Shown here: positions 52,311 through 61,062 of the stretch, piece after piece | How the letters are laid out: every line of letters begins with the position of its first letter | Numbering within the stretch: position 1 is the first letter of the stretch | Source of the DNA: Pseudofulvibacter geojedonensis | GTDB lineage: Bacteria; Bacteroidota; Bacteroidia; Flavobacteriales; Flavobacteriaceae | Reading direction: 5' to 3' | Assembly: GCF_042675745.1 (NCBI RefSeq) | Contig: NZ_JBHTJM010000006.1 | Span: forward strand, 372,001 to 436,000 | DNA: 64,000 bases | Made by a program: the position numbers and the translations under genes | Notes under the pieces: generated by a model | Databases searched by the model: none | The model's input: only the letters and a program-made list of their open reading frames with translations | Told to the model about the DNA's origin: nothing

Positions 52311-54272
52311 CTACCTTTTATTTCGTTTTCCCCTCTTTTTAAAGGAAGTTTTTTCTTTTTTTAAGACACTTACAAACTCTTTTTGCTTCCCTTTTTTATC
52401 TGTAAACTTTTGTCTTTTTGGCCTTCTTACTTCTTCCTCTTTTGGGATTAATCTTTCAATTAAATCCTCTCTACCTACGCTTTTTAGCACCTTTTTAATC
52501 CATGGTTGATTTTCCTTTTTATACCAAAAGAAAAACCTGTGTTGGTCTTCTTTATCCTTTTTAGATTTAGGAGTTTTCATTTCTTTTAAAGTATAGGGGT
52601 GATAACCACTATAATAAATTACGGTAGCAACAGTCATAGGAGTTGGAGTAAAACCTTGTACTTGTTCTAACTTAAACCCCATATCTTTAGTTTCTGCCGC
52701 TAAATTTGCCATATCTTCTAACTCACTAGCTGGATGACTTGATATGAAATAAGGTATTAACTGAAGATTTAGTTTTTTTCTAATATTTATTTTATCAAAT
52801 ATATTTTTAAACTGATGAAAATTACTAAACGAAGGTTTACGCATTAATTTTAAAACCGGATCAGATGTATGTTCTGGTGCTACTTTTAACCTACCTGAAA
52901 CATGGTGAGTAATTACCTCTTCTGTATATTCTTCTAACTCCTTTGGATCAGCATTTTTATTAAACTCAGGAACTAACATATCATAACGAATACCACTTCC
53001 TATAAACGATTTTTTAACCTTAGGATGCCTATCTACTGCCTGATAAATCTCTGTTAGTGGTTTATGCGAAGTATCTAAATTGCTACAGATAACCGGATTA
53101 ATACAAGATGGAGCTACACACTTATCACATATCTCTTGAACTTTACCTTTCATTTGATACATGTTAGCTGAAGGACCTCCAATATCTGAAAAATACCCTT
53201 TAAAGTCTGGCATATTTGCCACCGTATCTACTTCTTTTAAAATAGACTCCTTGCTTCTACTAGCAATAAATTTTCCTTGATGTGCCGATATGGTACAAAA
53301 GCTACAACCTCCAAAACAACCTCTATGAATATTTATAGAAAACTTGATCATTTCGAAAGCTGGAATAGGACCTCTCTTGTTATATTTTGGATGTGGTAAT
53401 CTTGTATATGGTAAATCAAAAGAAGCATCAATCTCTTCTTCCGTCATCGTTGGAAAAGGAGGATTTATAACCAATAAATCATTTTCTACTTCTTGCAAAA
53501 TTCTTCTTCCAAAGGTTTTATTAGACTCTTGCTCTATCACCTTAAAGTTACCAGCAAAAGTCTTTTTATCGTTTAAGCATTTAGTATGAGAAGCAATCTC
53601 TACATCTTCCCAATTTTTATTCTTCTGTAGCTTATCCTCTTTACTTTGTAAATATGCTGTTTGTTTAATAGTTCTTAAAGACGAAAACGGAACTCCTTTT
53701 TTTAGTAAGGCTATTAACTCTCTTAAAGGCTGTTCTCCCATTCCGTAAATTAACATATCTGCACCAGAAGTAGTTAATATATTAGGCATGAGTTGGTCAC
53801 TCCAATAATCATAATGAGTCACCCTTCTTAAAGAAGCTTCAATCCCTCCTATTACAACAGGAACATCTGGAAATTTCTCTTTAAGTATCTTGGTATAAAC
53901 AGTAGTTGCATAATCTGGTCTGAACCCTTTGTCTCCATTAGGAGTATAAGCATCTTTATCTCGTTTCTTTTTACTAGCTGTATAATTACTAACCATAGAA
54001 TCCATGGTTCCAGAAGTAACTGCAAAAAACAAGTTAGGTTTACCTAGCTTAACAAAGTCTTGTAAATTATCATTCACATTAGGTTGCGGAACAATCGCTA
54101 TTCGCAATCCACAACTTTCAATAATCCTACCTATTACGGCAGGTCCAAATGATGGATGATCTACATACGCATCCCCACTAAAAAGAATTACATCTAATTC
54201 TTCCCATCCTCTAATCTTCACCTCCTTATTAGTAGTTGGCAACCAACTTGATAATCGATAATCCTGACTCAT
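52311..54272 (-). CDS. YgiQ-family radical SAM protein
   Basis: 653 residues. The N-terminal YgiQ domain is followed by the radical SAM core with cluster ligands Cys319, Cys323 and Cys326 (HRGCFGGCSFCTIS). The tail is Lys/Arg-rich (FTDKKGKQKEF..., residues 600-653). The family is widespread but its reaction is not settled. It stands alone, between the RiPP cassette and the divergent arsenosugar genes; a role in peptide modification is possible from adjacency but the terminator argues against it. Confidence 0.92.
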   Translation of the reverse strand: MSQDYRLSSWLPTTNKEVKIRGWEELDVILFSGDAYVDHPSFGPAVIGRIIESCGLRIAIVPQPNVNDNLQDFVKLGKPNLFFAVTSGTMDSMVSNYTASKKKRDKDAYTPNGDKGFRPDYATTVYTKILKEKFPDVPVVIGGIEASLRRVTHYDYWSDQLMPNILTTSGADMLIYGMGEQPLRELIALLKKGVPFSSLRTIKQTAYLQSKEDKLQKNKNWEDVEIASHTKCLNDKKTFAGNFKVIEQESNKTFGRRILQEVENDLLVINPPFPTMTEEEIDASFDLPYTRLPHPKYNKRGPIPAFEMIKFSINIHRGCFGGCSFCTISAHQGKFIASRSKESILKEVDTVANMPDFKGYFSDIGGPSANMYQMKGKVQEICDKCVAPSCINPVICSNLDTSHKPLTEIYQAVDRHPKVKKSFIGSGIRYDMLVPEFNKNADPKELEEYTEEVITHHVSGRLKVAPEHTSDPVLKLMRKPSFSNFHQFKNIFDKINIRKKLNLQLIPYFISSHPASELEDMANLAAETKDMGFKLEQVQGFTPTPMTVATVIYYSGYHPYTLKEMKTPKSKKDKEDQHRFFFWYKKENQPWIKKVLKSVGREDLIERLIPKEEEVRRPKRQKFTDKKGKQKEFVSVLKKEKTSFKKRGKRNKR

Positions 54273-54368
54273 GGGACAAAATTACGCTATTTTAATTACA
54301 TTTATCATCTTGATTATGTAAGACTATGAATTTTTAGTCGACTTATAACCTTACTAAACACCAATTTT

Positions 54369-54704
54369 ATGTCAAAAACATATTACGACCCATCAGACTT
54401 AAGAAAGTTTGGAAACATTACAGAATGGAATGAAGAACTAGGAAATAAATTTTTTGAATACTATGGAAAAGTATTTGAAGATGGTGCTTTATCTGCCAGG
54501 GAAAAGTCATTAATTGCGTTGGCTGTTGCTCATACAGAACAATGCCCATATTGCATTGACGCTTATACCAAAGATGGATTGCAAAGAGGAATAACTAAAG
54601 AAGAAATGATGGAAGCTGTACATGTAGGAGCAGCTATTAAAAGTGGTGCTACTTTAGTACACGGTGTTCAGATGATGAACAAACACGATAAGTTGTCTAT
54701 GTAA
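54369..54704 (+). CDS. Arsenosugar biosynthesis-associated peroxidase-like protein (AhpD/CMD fold)
   Basis: 111 residues, one carboxymuconolactone decarboxylase/AhpD-like domain. The redox pair is CPYC in HTEQCPYCIDAYTKDG (about residues 57-60). It belongs to the small peroxidase-like family that accompanies ArsS. First gene of the arsenosugar group, 142 bases before arsS. Confidence 0.9.
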   Translation: MSKTYYDPSDLRKFGNITEWNEELGNKFFEYYGKVFEDGALSAREKSLIALAVAHTEQCPYCIDAYTKDGLQRGITKEEMMEAVHVGAAIKSGATLVHGVQMMNKHDKLSM

Positions 54705-54807
54705 GTAGACCTTCCGTTCTTTCCTAAAAAAGGTTAGAAATTAAATTGCTTATCTCAACATAAATCTGGGTTTCATCAATAAAAAGCACCTAATCGATCA
54801 TAAATTA

Positions 54808-54833
54808 AGGTCTTGACTTCGCTCGACCTGACA
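54808..54833. repeat. Dispersed palindromic repeat, copy 2 (intergenic)
   Basis: AGGTC (54808-54812) pairs with GACCT (54825-54829) around TTGACTTCGCTC, followed by GACA. It shares the core GACTTCGCTCGA with copy 1 in thiD. It lies between the peroxidase-like gene and arsS and may affect their joint expression. Confidence 0.7.
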
Positions 54834-54846
54834 ACAAATAAATTAT

Positions 54847-55902
54847 ATGTCTACAAAATCACTTTTAGCCAGAAAAGACGACTTAGCTAGTCCTGAAAGA
54901 CAGTTAGAAGTACTTAGTAATGGTATTTTTTCTAATGGCGAATTACCAACGTTCGCTAAAAAAATAAAAGAAACGAATCAGTTTCCGTTACGACCAAAAA
55001 AATTGGAGATTCTGCAGATAAATGTAGGCTATATGTGTAACCAAGTGTGTTCACATTGCCATGTTGATGCTGGTCCAGACAGAAAAGAAATTATGACCAA
55101 AGAAACCATGAAACAATGTTTAGAGGTCATAAAAAAGACAGGCGCTCATACTTTAGACTTAACAGGAGGAGCTCCTGAAATGAACCCTAACTTTAGGTGG
55201 TTTGTTGAAGAAGCTTCTAAAGTAGGTATTAAAGATTTTATTGTTCGTTCTAACCTAACTATTATTAGAGCCAACAAGAAATATTATGATTTACCTGAAT
55301 TCTTTAAAAAGCACAATGTACATGTTGTTTCTTCTATGCCTCACTATACCAGAGGAAAAACAGATAAACAACGTGGAGACGGTGTTTTTGACAAGTCTAT
55401 AAAAGCACTACAAGAATTAAATGCTGTAGGTTATGGAGTTCCTGGAAGTTCGTTACGATTAGATTTGGTATATAACCCTTCAGGAGCATTTTTACCTACC
55501 AATCAAGAAGCTTTAGAGGCAGATTTTAAAAAGGCTTTAAAAGAAGATTTTGACATTGATTTTCACAACTTATTTGCTATCACCAATTTGCCAATTAGTA
55601 GGTATTTAGAATATTTAATCGCTTCAGACAACTACGAAGATTATATGTACGCATTAGTAGAAGCTTTTAACCCTTCTGCTGTAGCAAATGTAATGTGTAC
55701 CAACACCATATCTGTAAGTTGGGATGGTTGGTTATACGATTGTGATTTTAATCAAATGTTAGATTTAAAAGTAGCTTCTAAAATTCAGCATATTTCTGAA
55801 TATAACGAAGCTATTTTAGAAGATAGAAATATTATTATTAGCCAACATTGCTATGGTTGTACTGCAGGTGCTGGTAGTAGCTGCCAAGGTACTGTGGCAT
55901 AA
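54847..55902 (+). CDS. arsS: Arsenosugar biosynthesis radical SAM protein ArsS
   Basis: 351 residues. The radical SAM motif is CNQVCSHC (about 64-71). LDLTGGAPEMNPNFRWFVEEA and the C-terminal Cys-rich tail (VMCTNTISVSWDGWLYDCDFN, QHCYGCTAGAGSSCQG) are diagnostic of ArsS, which adds the adenosyl/ribosyl group to methylated arsenic. An arsM methyltransferase is not visible in the window. It precedes a rhodanese gene by 11 bases. Confidence 0.93.
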   Translation: MSTKSLLARKDDLASPERQLEVLSNGIFSNGELPTFAKKIKETNQFPLRPKKLEILQINVGYMCNQVCSHCHVDAGPDRKEIMTKETMKQCLEVIKKTGAHTLDLTGGAPEMNPNFRWFVEEASKVGIKDFIVRSNLTIIRANKKYYDLPEFFKKHNVHVVSSMPHYTRGKTDKQRGDGVFDKSIKALQELNAVGYGVPGSSLRLDLVYNPSGAFLPTNQEALEADFKKALKEDFDIDFHNLFAITNLPISRYLEYLIASDNYEDYMYALVEAFNPSAVANVMCTNTISVSWDGWLYDCDFNQMLDLKVASKIQHISEYNEAILEDRNIIISQHCYGCTAGAGSSCQGTVA

Positions 55903-55913
55903 TTTACAAAGCA

Positions 55914-56402
55914 TTGAAAAAACTATTTATTCTTTTTTTATTAGCATCTACTATTAGTTGGAGTCAAAACTCATCTTTTGATGAAATGGTAGCGAACACT
56001 TTTAAACCAAGTATTCCTTTTATTTCTACAGATGAACTGAATAATCACTACCAACAATACATTATTTTAGACACTAGAGAGAAGATTGAATATAATGTAA
56101 GTCATTTGCCTGATGCTATATATATTGGTGATAAAGAATTCAACTTAAGAAAAACCTTAAAGTTATTATCTAAAGACAAGCCTATTGTTGTTTATTGTTC
56201 TATTGGTGCCAGAAGTGATTTTATTGGAAAGAAATTAGCCCGAAAAGATCTTAAAGTATACAACTTATATGGAGGTATTTTTAAATGGGTTAATGAAGAA
56301 AAAGATGTAATTGACAACGAAGGAAACTTAATAAAAAAAGTTCACCCGTATAATGAAGAATGGGCAGTTTGGATTAAAACAAAAAACACATCTCTTAAAT
56401 GA
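55914..56402 (+). CDS. Secreted rhodanese-like protein
   Basis: 162 residues, starting at a TTG codon 11 bases after arsS (no ATG fits the signal peptide better). Signal peptide ends near SWSQ. One rhodanese domain has the cysteine loop VVYCSIGARSDFIG (Cys near residue 105). It is periplasmic. The overlap with the next gene (4 bases) and position between arsS and the glycosyltransferase suggest a role in arsenic-sulfur chemistry; this is inference. Confidence 0.82.
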   Translation: MKKLFILFLLASTISWSQNSSFDEMVANTFKPSIPFISTDELNNHYQQYIILDTREKIEYNVSHLPDAIYIGDKEFNLRKTLKLLSKDKPIVVYCSIGARSDFIGKKLARKDLKVYNLYGGIFKWVNEEKDVIDNEGNLIKKVHPYNEEWAVWIKTKNTSLK

Positions 56403-57043
56403 AAGCCATTTTAGCATTAATTAGTATTTTACTCCTCCAACTACTTTCATACTCTCAAAATGTAATTACTGGAAAAGTTGAATTTTATAAATCTGATGCT
56501 ACTAAAATTATTTTCCCTAATAATCCAAATGATAAATACTCTCGAAATCTTAACAACCGAAAAAGCAGCATTCAATTAATAGAAAAAAACACTATAAAAG
56601 AGTTAAAAACTAACTCAAGTGGTGTTTTTAAGTTTACTACTCATTCTAAAAACGATTCTATTCAAATAATTGTAAATAAACAATTAAAACGTTTTAGCAA
56701 AAAATTCAATCTTAACTTAAAAGACATTAGTGATACTTTAAAACTTAGAATATCTGACAAAAAAATAGCTATCTATAGAGATTCTGTTCTCGAAACTAAG
56801 TTTTTTTCCAAGTATAATGAAAAGCAAGCTCAAATAGACTTTAAATCTGGTAATTATCATCTTTTATGCATTGGAGTTGGATGGCCAACTGACGAATCAA
56901 TAAAAAAGAGAGAAAATATTTCTAAAAATTACAACATAAGCTATAAATATATTTCCAACATAAGTCAAAGTAAAATCCGAATCATGTTTCGTTATAATCA
57001 AGTACTCAAAAAATTAATTGGAATAAATGAACAGATTTGGTAA
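56399..57043 (+). CDS. Secreted protein of unknown function in the arsenosugar group
   Basis: 214 residues with a signal peptide (to YSQN). The first part (about 20-110) has a carboxypeptidase-regulatory-like beta pattern (GKVEFYKSD..., NSSGVFKFTTHSKNDSIQI). The C-terminal part, with LLCIGVGWPTDESIKKRENISKNYNI, is not recognised. It overlaps the rhodanese gene by 4 bases and precedes the glycosyltransferase by 29. Confidence 0.65.
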   Translation: MKAILALISILLLQLLSYSQNVITGKVEFYKSDATKIIFPNNPNDKYSRNLNNRKSSIQLIEKNTIKELKTNSSGVFKFTTHSKNDSIQIIVNKQLKRFSKKFNLNLKDISDTLKLRISDKKIAIYRDSVLETKFFSKYNEKQAQIDFKSGNYHLLCIGVGWPTDESIKKRENISKNYNISYKYISNISQSKIRIMFRYNQVLKKLIGINEQIW

Positions 57044-57072
57044 CTAACTTATTCCCCACTAATCAATTCAAA

Positions 57073-57681
57073 ATGAACGATACTTTATTACTCATATTTA
57101 CAAGAAACCCAGAATTAGGAAAATGCAAGACTCGTTTAGCCAAAACTATTGGAAACGAAAATGCCTTAACGGTCTACAAAATGTTATTAGAGCATACTGT
57201 AAATATTACTAAGAGTTTAGATTGCGATAAAGCCGTTTATTATTCTGTTAAAGTTAGAGATAATGATTATTGGGATGCTGCTATTTACCAAAAGCATCAA
57301 CAGCATGGAGGCGATTTAGGTATTCGTATGCGCAATGCATTTTCCGACTCCTTTAAAAACGGTTATAAAAAAGTATTAATTGTTGGCAGCGATTTATACG
57401 ATTTAACACCTCAACACATTGAAGATGCAATTAACCAATTAGACAACCATGATGTAGTTATTGGGCCAGCTTTAGATGGTGGTTATTATCTTTTAGGAAT
57501 GAAAGAACTCAACCAATCTGTTTTTGAAAATAAAGAATGGGGAACTGAAACGGTAAGAAAAGACACCTTAGAAAACCTTAAACATAAAAAAGTGTCTTTA
57601 CTAGAGACACTTAATGATATTGATATTTTTGACGATATTAAAGATTATGAAATTTTTAAGCCTTATTTAACTAAAGTCTAA
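57073..57681 (+). CDS. Arsenosugar-associated glycosyltransferase (DUF2064/TIGR04282)
   Basis: 202 residues from ATG 57073; a TTG at 57037 would add 12 residues overlapping the previous gene without family similarity. LLIFTRNPELGKCKTRLAKTIG, VLIVGSDLYDLTPQHI, GPALDGGYYLLGM and the WGTETV segment identify the family. It is a GT-A-type transferase presumed to add a sugar in arsenosugar formation. Ends 4 bases inside the converging gene. Confidence 0.9.
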   Translation: MNDTLLLIFTRNPELGKCKTRLAKTIGNENALTVYKMLLEHTVNITKSLDCDKAVYYSVKVRDNDYWDAAIYQKHQQHGGDLGIRMRNAFSDSFKNGYKKVLIVGSDLYDLTPQHIEDAINQLDNHDVVIGPALDGGYYLLGMKELNQSVFENKEWGTETVRKDTLENLKHKKVSLLETLNDIDIFDDIKDYEIFKPYLTKV

Positions 57682-58661
57682 TCTTCTTGATACACTTTTA
57701 ATTCTAAACCCATACCGTAATTATTCAAGCCTTCTTTAAGAAGCTTAGATAGAGTTTGTATATTCTGTTTTTCAAAACTCACCCATTTATTCCCATTTAA
57801 GAAAACTCTTTTTACATATGTTTTTTGAGATTTAACCTTATCTGTAAATGGTAATAAAGGTCTAAAGGTAGTAGATACCTTAACAATTCCTTTTTTAGTT
57901 TTAATCTCTCTATATTTCTTATTGGGTAACAACTTACCTAATTTATCTGTATACCCTAAAACCTGTATAGATACAAACATTCCGTTTTTAGGTATATATA
58001 TGTCGTTTTCTGATACATCAAGCTTAAATACAGGTTCACTTTTTTCGGTAACTCTAAATACAATTTTATCGTAAGTTAAAGCATCACCTGGCAGACCATC
58101 GATATTTTCATAAAAGTTCACTTTAAACAGAGTTGAAAATGGCCTTTTAACAACATTCTTTCTTTTTCGCTTATCCCAATCTGCTGCTTCTACTTTTATG
58201 GGCAACAAAACTTTTTCTACTTTATTTTGTTTGTTCTTATGTCTTGGAAAGAATACAGCTATTTCAGATTCTATAGATGGCAACCAGCACTTAAAATAAT
58301 CTTCATGTAAATTCGGTTCTAACTCTTCTATTTTAAACTTGCCTTTAGGTTTGCTATTAACTATAACCTCATCTAACTCTTCTTGAGAAGGCTCTAAAAA
58401 AAGTGTACTAGGTAAGTTTTCTGTAGCTACCCTTAACTCTTTATAACCAATAGAACTAATGAACAAAGAATCTATATCTGAATATAGTTTTTTAGTAAAG
58501 ATAAACTTCCCTTCATCGTCGGCAAATATTCCGTTTCCGTTTCCAAAAGAAATGGTAGCAAAAGAAACCGGTAAATCGGTTCCTTTTTCTTTTATAAATG
58601 TTTGGCTCTGAGACTGAACTGTAAACAGTACTATTACGGCTAATACTAAAAACCTCTTCAT
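57678..58661 (-). CDS. Secreted carboxypeptidase-regulatory-like domain protein
   Basis: 327 residues. Signal peptide to SQSQ; an N-terminal CarboxypepD_reg-like domain (TDLPVSFATISFGNGNGIFADDEGKFIF, LFISSIGYKEL) about residues 20-95, then an unassigned region with repeated strands. Likely an outer-membrane-associated protein. It is a single gene, convergent with the glycosyltransferase. Confidence 0.75.
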   Translation of the reverse strand: MKRFLVLAVIVLFTVQSQSQTFIKEKGTDLPVSFATISFGNGNGIFADDEGKFIFTKKLYSDIDSLFISSIGYKELRVATENLPSTLFLEPSQEELDEVIVNSKPKGKFKIEELEPNLHEDYFKCWLPSIESEIAVFFPRHKNKQNKVEKVLLPIKVEAADWDKRKRKNVVKRPFSTLFKVNFYENIDGLPGDALTYDKIVFRVTEKSEPVFKLDVSENDIYIPKNGMFVSIQVLGYTDKLGKLLPNKKYREIKTKKGIVKVSTTFRPLLPFTDKVKSQKTYVKRVFLNGNKWVSFEKQNIQTLSKLLKEGLNNYGMGLELKVYQED

Positions 58662-58729
58662 GATTGTTCTTTATGTCTATAACGGATGGAATTTACAAAA
58701 TATTTTAGCAAGCCTTAAGTTTCTGACAA

Positions 58730-59806
58730 TTAATTATCTTTCTTTTTCAATTCTACTCCTCCGTAATTTGAATTTATAATAATAACATTACCCGAATTTT
58801 TACTACCTACAAAACCTTCATAAGCTCTGGTTGATGTTTTATTTTCTTTAGTAACTATAATCACATCGTCTGTTTTCTGAAATCCAGCATACTTTATATC
58901 CAAATCAAAATCAAAATTTGCGCCTTCAGAATATTTTAATAACACTTTAGAGTAATTACTATCTACATCAATCTTTTCAACTGTTTTTTCTATATCATCA
59001 ATTCTTACCAAACCATAATTCCCGTCGAATTTTAATTTAGATAACAATTTCTTCAATTTTAAACCTAAGTAATTAGCATCTACTGTTAAATTTTCTATTT
59101 CATCTATATTTAATCCTCCGTAATTTCCATCATAGATAATTGTGTTAGCTTTACCTATTGATGTTTTAGTATACCCTGTATTGATTTGCAAATCTCCTGC
59201 TTTTCCTATTTTGTAAGTATTATAGTTCCCTTTAATCTTTCCGTTTTTAATATATTTTATCTCAGAACCACCAGAATAATTCATCTTAACCATATTATCG
59301 TTGCCGTTAAGAGCTTCTAAAGAAACATCTCCGTAACTACACGAAATAATTGCGTTACCATCTAACTCATCTAAATAAATATTGCCGTACTTATTTTCTA
59401 TATTTACTGAATTACTCTTAGGTAATTTAACTACATAAGTAATATCAAAGTTTAGCTTTTTACCTTTACCCCACCTATTTTTCAAGTCATTAAACATAGT
59501 TTCTGCTTTAACACGATTGGCATCTCCACTAAAATTTATTGTAATACTATTTAGTTTTTTTAGCACTAATTCTTTATCATCTCCATTTACACTTACTTTA
59601 ACATCAATTTTTACTTTTTCCTGATTCCAGGATGTAACATTAACGTCTCCAAACTTGTTTGATATTTCTACTATTGCGTTTTTGCTAACCGATACTTCAT
59701 GCTGGAAATTCTTTTCTTCTGTATGTTTCCCTTTTTTATGTCCGTTATGAGCTGTTACCAAAAAGGGTAACAACAATAGCAGTATTACTTTATATAATCT
59801 CTTCAT
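58730..59806 (-). CDS. Secreted DUF4097-like adhesin protein of the sigma operon
   Basis: 358 residues. Signal peptide to VTAHNG. Stacked short beta repeats (NIENKYGNIYLDEL, CSYGDVSLEAL, GNYGGLNIDEI, GNYGLVRIDDI, NSNYGGVELK) recur roughly every 20-25 residues, forming a putative autotransporter-head-like (head GIN/DUF4097) fold. It overlaps the anti-sigma-like gene by 17 bases. Confidence 0.82.
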   Translation of the reverse strand: MKRLYKVILLLLLPFLVTAHNGHKKGKHTEEKNFQHEVSVSKNAIVEISNKFGDVNVTSWNQEKVKIDVKVSVNGDDKELVLKKLNSITINFSGDANRVKAETMFNDLKNRWGKGKKLNFDITYVVKLPKSNSVNIENKYGNIYLDELDGNAIISCSYGDVSLEALNGNDNMVKMNYSGGSEIKYIKNGKIKGNYNTYKIGKAGDLQINTGYTKTSIGKANTIIYDGNYGGLNIDEIENLTVDANYLGLKLKKLLSKLKFDGNYGLVRIDDIEKTVEKIDVDSNYSKVLLKYSEGANFDFDLDIKYAGFQKTDDVIIVTKENKTSTRAYEGFVGSKNSGNVIIINSNYGGVELKKKDN

Positions 59807-60332
59807 GATATTCGTTTTTTAATTGATTGATTTCATTAACCTGTTGTATAACGTTTTCTAACAAATTAATTCTGATTTGAAAATTATCTATTAAGGCCTT
59901 AATAATTCTCTCGTTATAGTTATTCTCTAATTGAGTTAACAATTCTTCTTCTTCTGTTTTTAATTTTTTAAGTTCGGCAACCGTATCGGCTATTAAAACC
60001 GAGTTATCTTCATTTATAAACGACTCTAATTTTACTAGCTGTTTCATTATAATGCCATCGTAATATTGATGAGCTTCGACTACTTCTTGAGGAAAAGAGT
60101 TTGGTTCTTCTACCTCTCTAAAGCCATTCGTGTTTTTAAACACAAAAAAACCTAATAATAAAACAACAGATGCAGCAAGACTTAAGTACCTGAACTTATT
60201 TGTTTTCTTTTTCTTGTTTTTTTCAAGCTTCTCTAAAAATCGCAATTCGTGATTTTTAGACATTTCTCTAGTATTAAGATGCTCTATACCTTCTTGAAAA
60301 AAATCTTGTATATGTTTATTGTCTTTAAGCAT
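59790..60332 (-). CDS. Membrane anti-sigma-factor-like protein
   Basis: 180 residues from ATG 60332. A longer frame to 60395 would translate the end of the sigma gene in another frame, so I reject it. A cytosolic segment (1-50) precedes one membrane helix (YLSLAASVVLLLGFFVF), then a periplasmic helical region (LVKLESFINEDNSV onward) to the end. The order sigma, this gene, adhesin-like gene is typical of an ECF regulator module. It overlaps the sigma gene by 8 bases. Confidence 0.75.
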   Translation of the reverse strand: MLKDNKHIQDFFQEGIEHLNTREMSKNHELRFLEKLEKNKKKKTNKFRYLSLAASVVLLLGFFVFKNTNGFREVEEPNSFPQEVVEAHQYYDGIIMKQLVKLESFINEDNSVLIADTVAELKKLKTEEEELLTQLENNYNERIIKALIDNFQIRINLLENVIQQVNEINQLKNEYHEEII

Positions 60333-60867
60333 AAATAGCCATTTTTTTACGTAAACTTTCTTTTGCTCTAGAGATTGTAGTTCTACAATTGGCATAACTC
60401 AAACCAGTTATTTCTACAATTTCATCATAATCATACCCTTCTACAAAATGAAGCGTAAGTAATAACCTGTAGTTGTCTTTTAGCTCATTAATAAATTTAA
60501 AAACTTCTTGAATTTTTAAATTTGTTATGTTTATTTCTTCAGGTTCAGAGTCGGTTAATTTGTACGCTACTCCTTCTAGTGGCGTTAAAACATTTTTATC
60601 TTTTCTTAACTCATTTATACTTTTAAAAGTCACAATTTTTTTTAGCCAACTTCCAAAAGCATTATAATCTTCTAACTTATTTAAATCTGTAAAAGCTGTT
60701 AAAAAAGCCTCTTGAACAACATCTTCTGCAATAGCATCATTTTTTACTATTCTAAAAGCAACATTATACATGGCATTACAATAGGCTTTATACACATTCA
60801 TTTGTGCAAGCCTATTGTTTTGCTTACACTGTTCTAATAACTGTTCGATTTTAATTGATGATGACAT
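60325..60867 (-). CDS. ECF-type RNA polymerase sigma factor
   Basis: 180 residues. Region 2 (about 20-90) has YNVAFRIVKNDAIAEDVVQEAFLTAF; region 4 (about 125-175) has a helix-turn-helix pattern LHFVEGYDYDEIVEITGLSYANCRTTISRAKESLRKK. It probably responds to envelope signals through the downstream anti-sigma-like membrane protein. First gene of a three-gene operon. Confidence 0.93.
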   Translation of the reverse strand: MSSSIKIEQLLEQCKQNNRLAQMNVYKAYCNAMYNVAFRIVKNDAIAEDVVQEAFLTAFTDLNKLEDYNAFGSWLKKIVTFKSINELRKDKNVLTPLEGVAYKLTDSEPEEINITNLKIQEVFKFINELKDNYRLLLTLHFVEGYDYDEIVEITGLSYANCRTTISRAKESLRKKMAIYA

Positions 60868-60934
60868 TTAGTAAGTTAGTTATTATAGAGTAACACTCTT
60901 TTTCAAATTGTTACACTTTTAAATAAATTTACAA

Positions 60935-60958
60935 TAAAAAAACCGCCCTTAGGCGGTT
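60935..60958 (-). terminator. Terminator after the DUF5686 gene
   Basis: AACCGCC (60941-60947), loop CTTA, GGCGGTT (60952-60958), minus-strand T-run. About 105 bases lie between the DUF5686 stop and this hairpin and hold two more potential hairpins. Confidence 0.88.
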
Positions 60959-61062
60959 ATACATTTAAGTAGAGAATCTGTTTTTATTGATTAGTTATTC
61001 ATAGTGAATACGCTGAAGGTTTATTAATGGCACAGAACAACCCTCAACGAATTCAGCTAATA

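Noticed and set aside
52311..54272. YgiQ radical SAM gene as part of the RiPP cassette
   Set aside because: A perfect 13-bp terminator and a separate promoter lie between them, and the family is a common standalone gene in this phylum.
57037..57072. TTG start for the arsenosugar glycosyltransferase
   Set aside because: The added 12 residues overlap the previous gene and lack family similarity; ATG 57073 starts right before the conserved LLLIFTRNPE.
60333..60395. N-terminal extension of the anti-sigma-like gene
   Set aside because: It would translate the sigma gene's end in another frame; ATG 60332 gives a small overlap and a normal protein.
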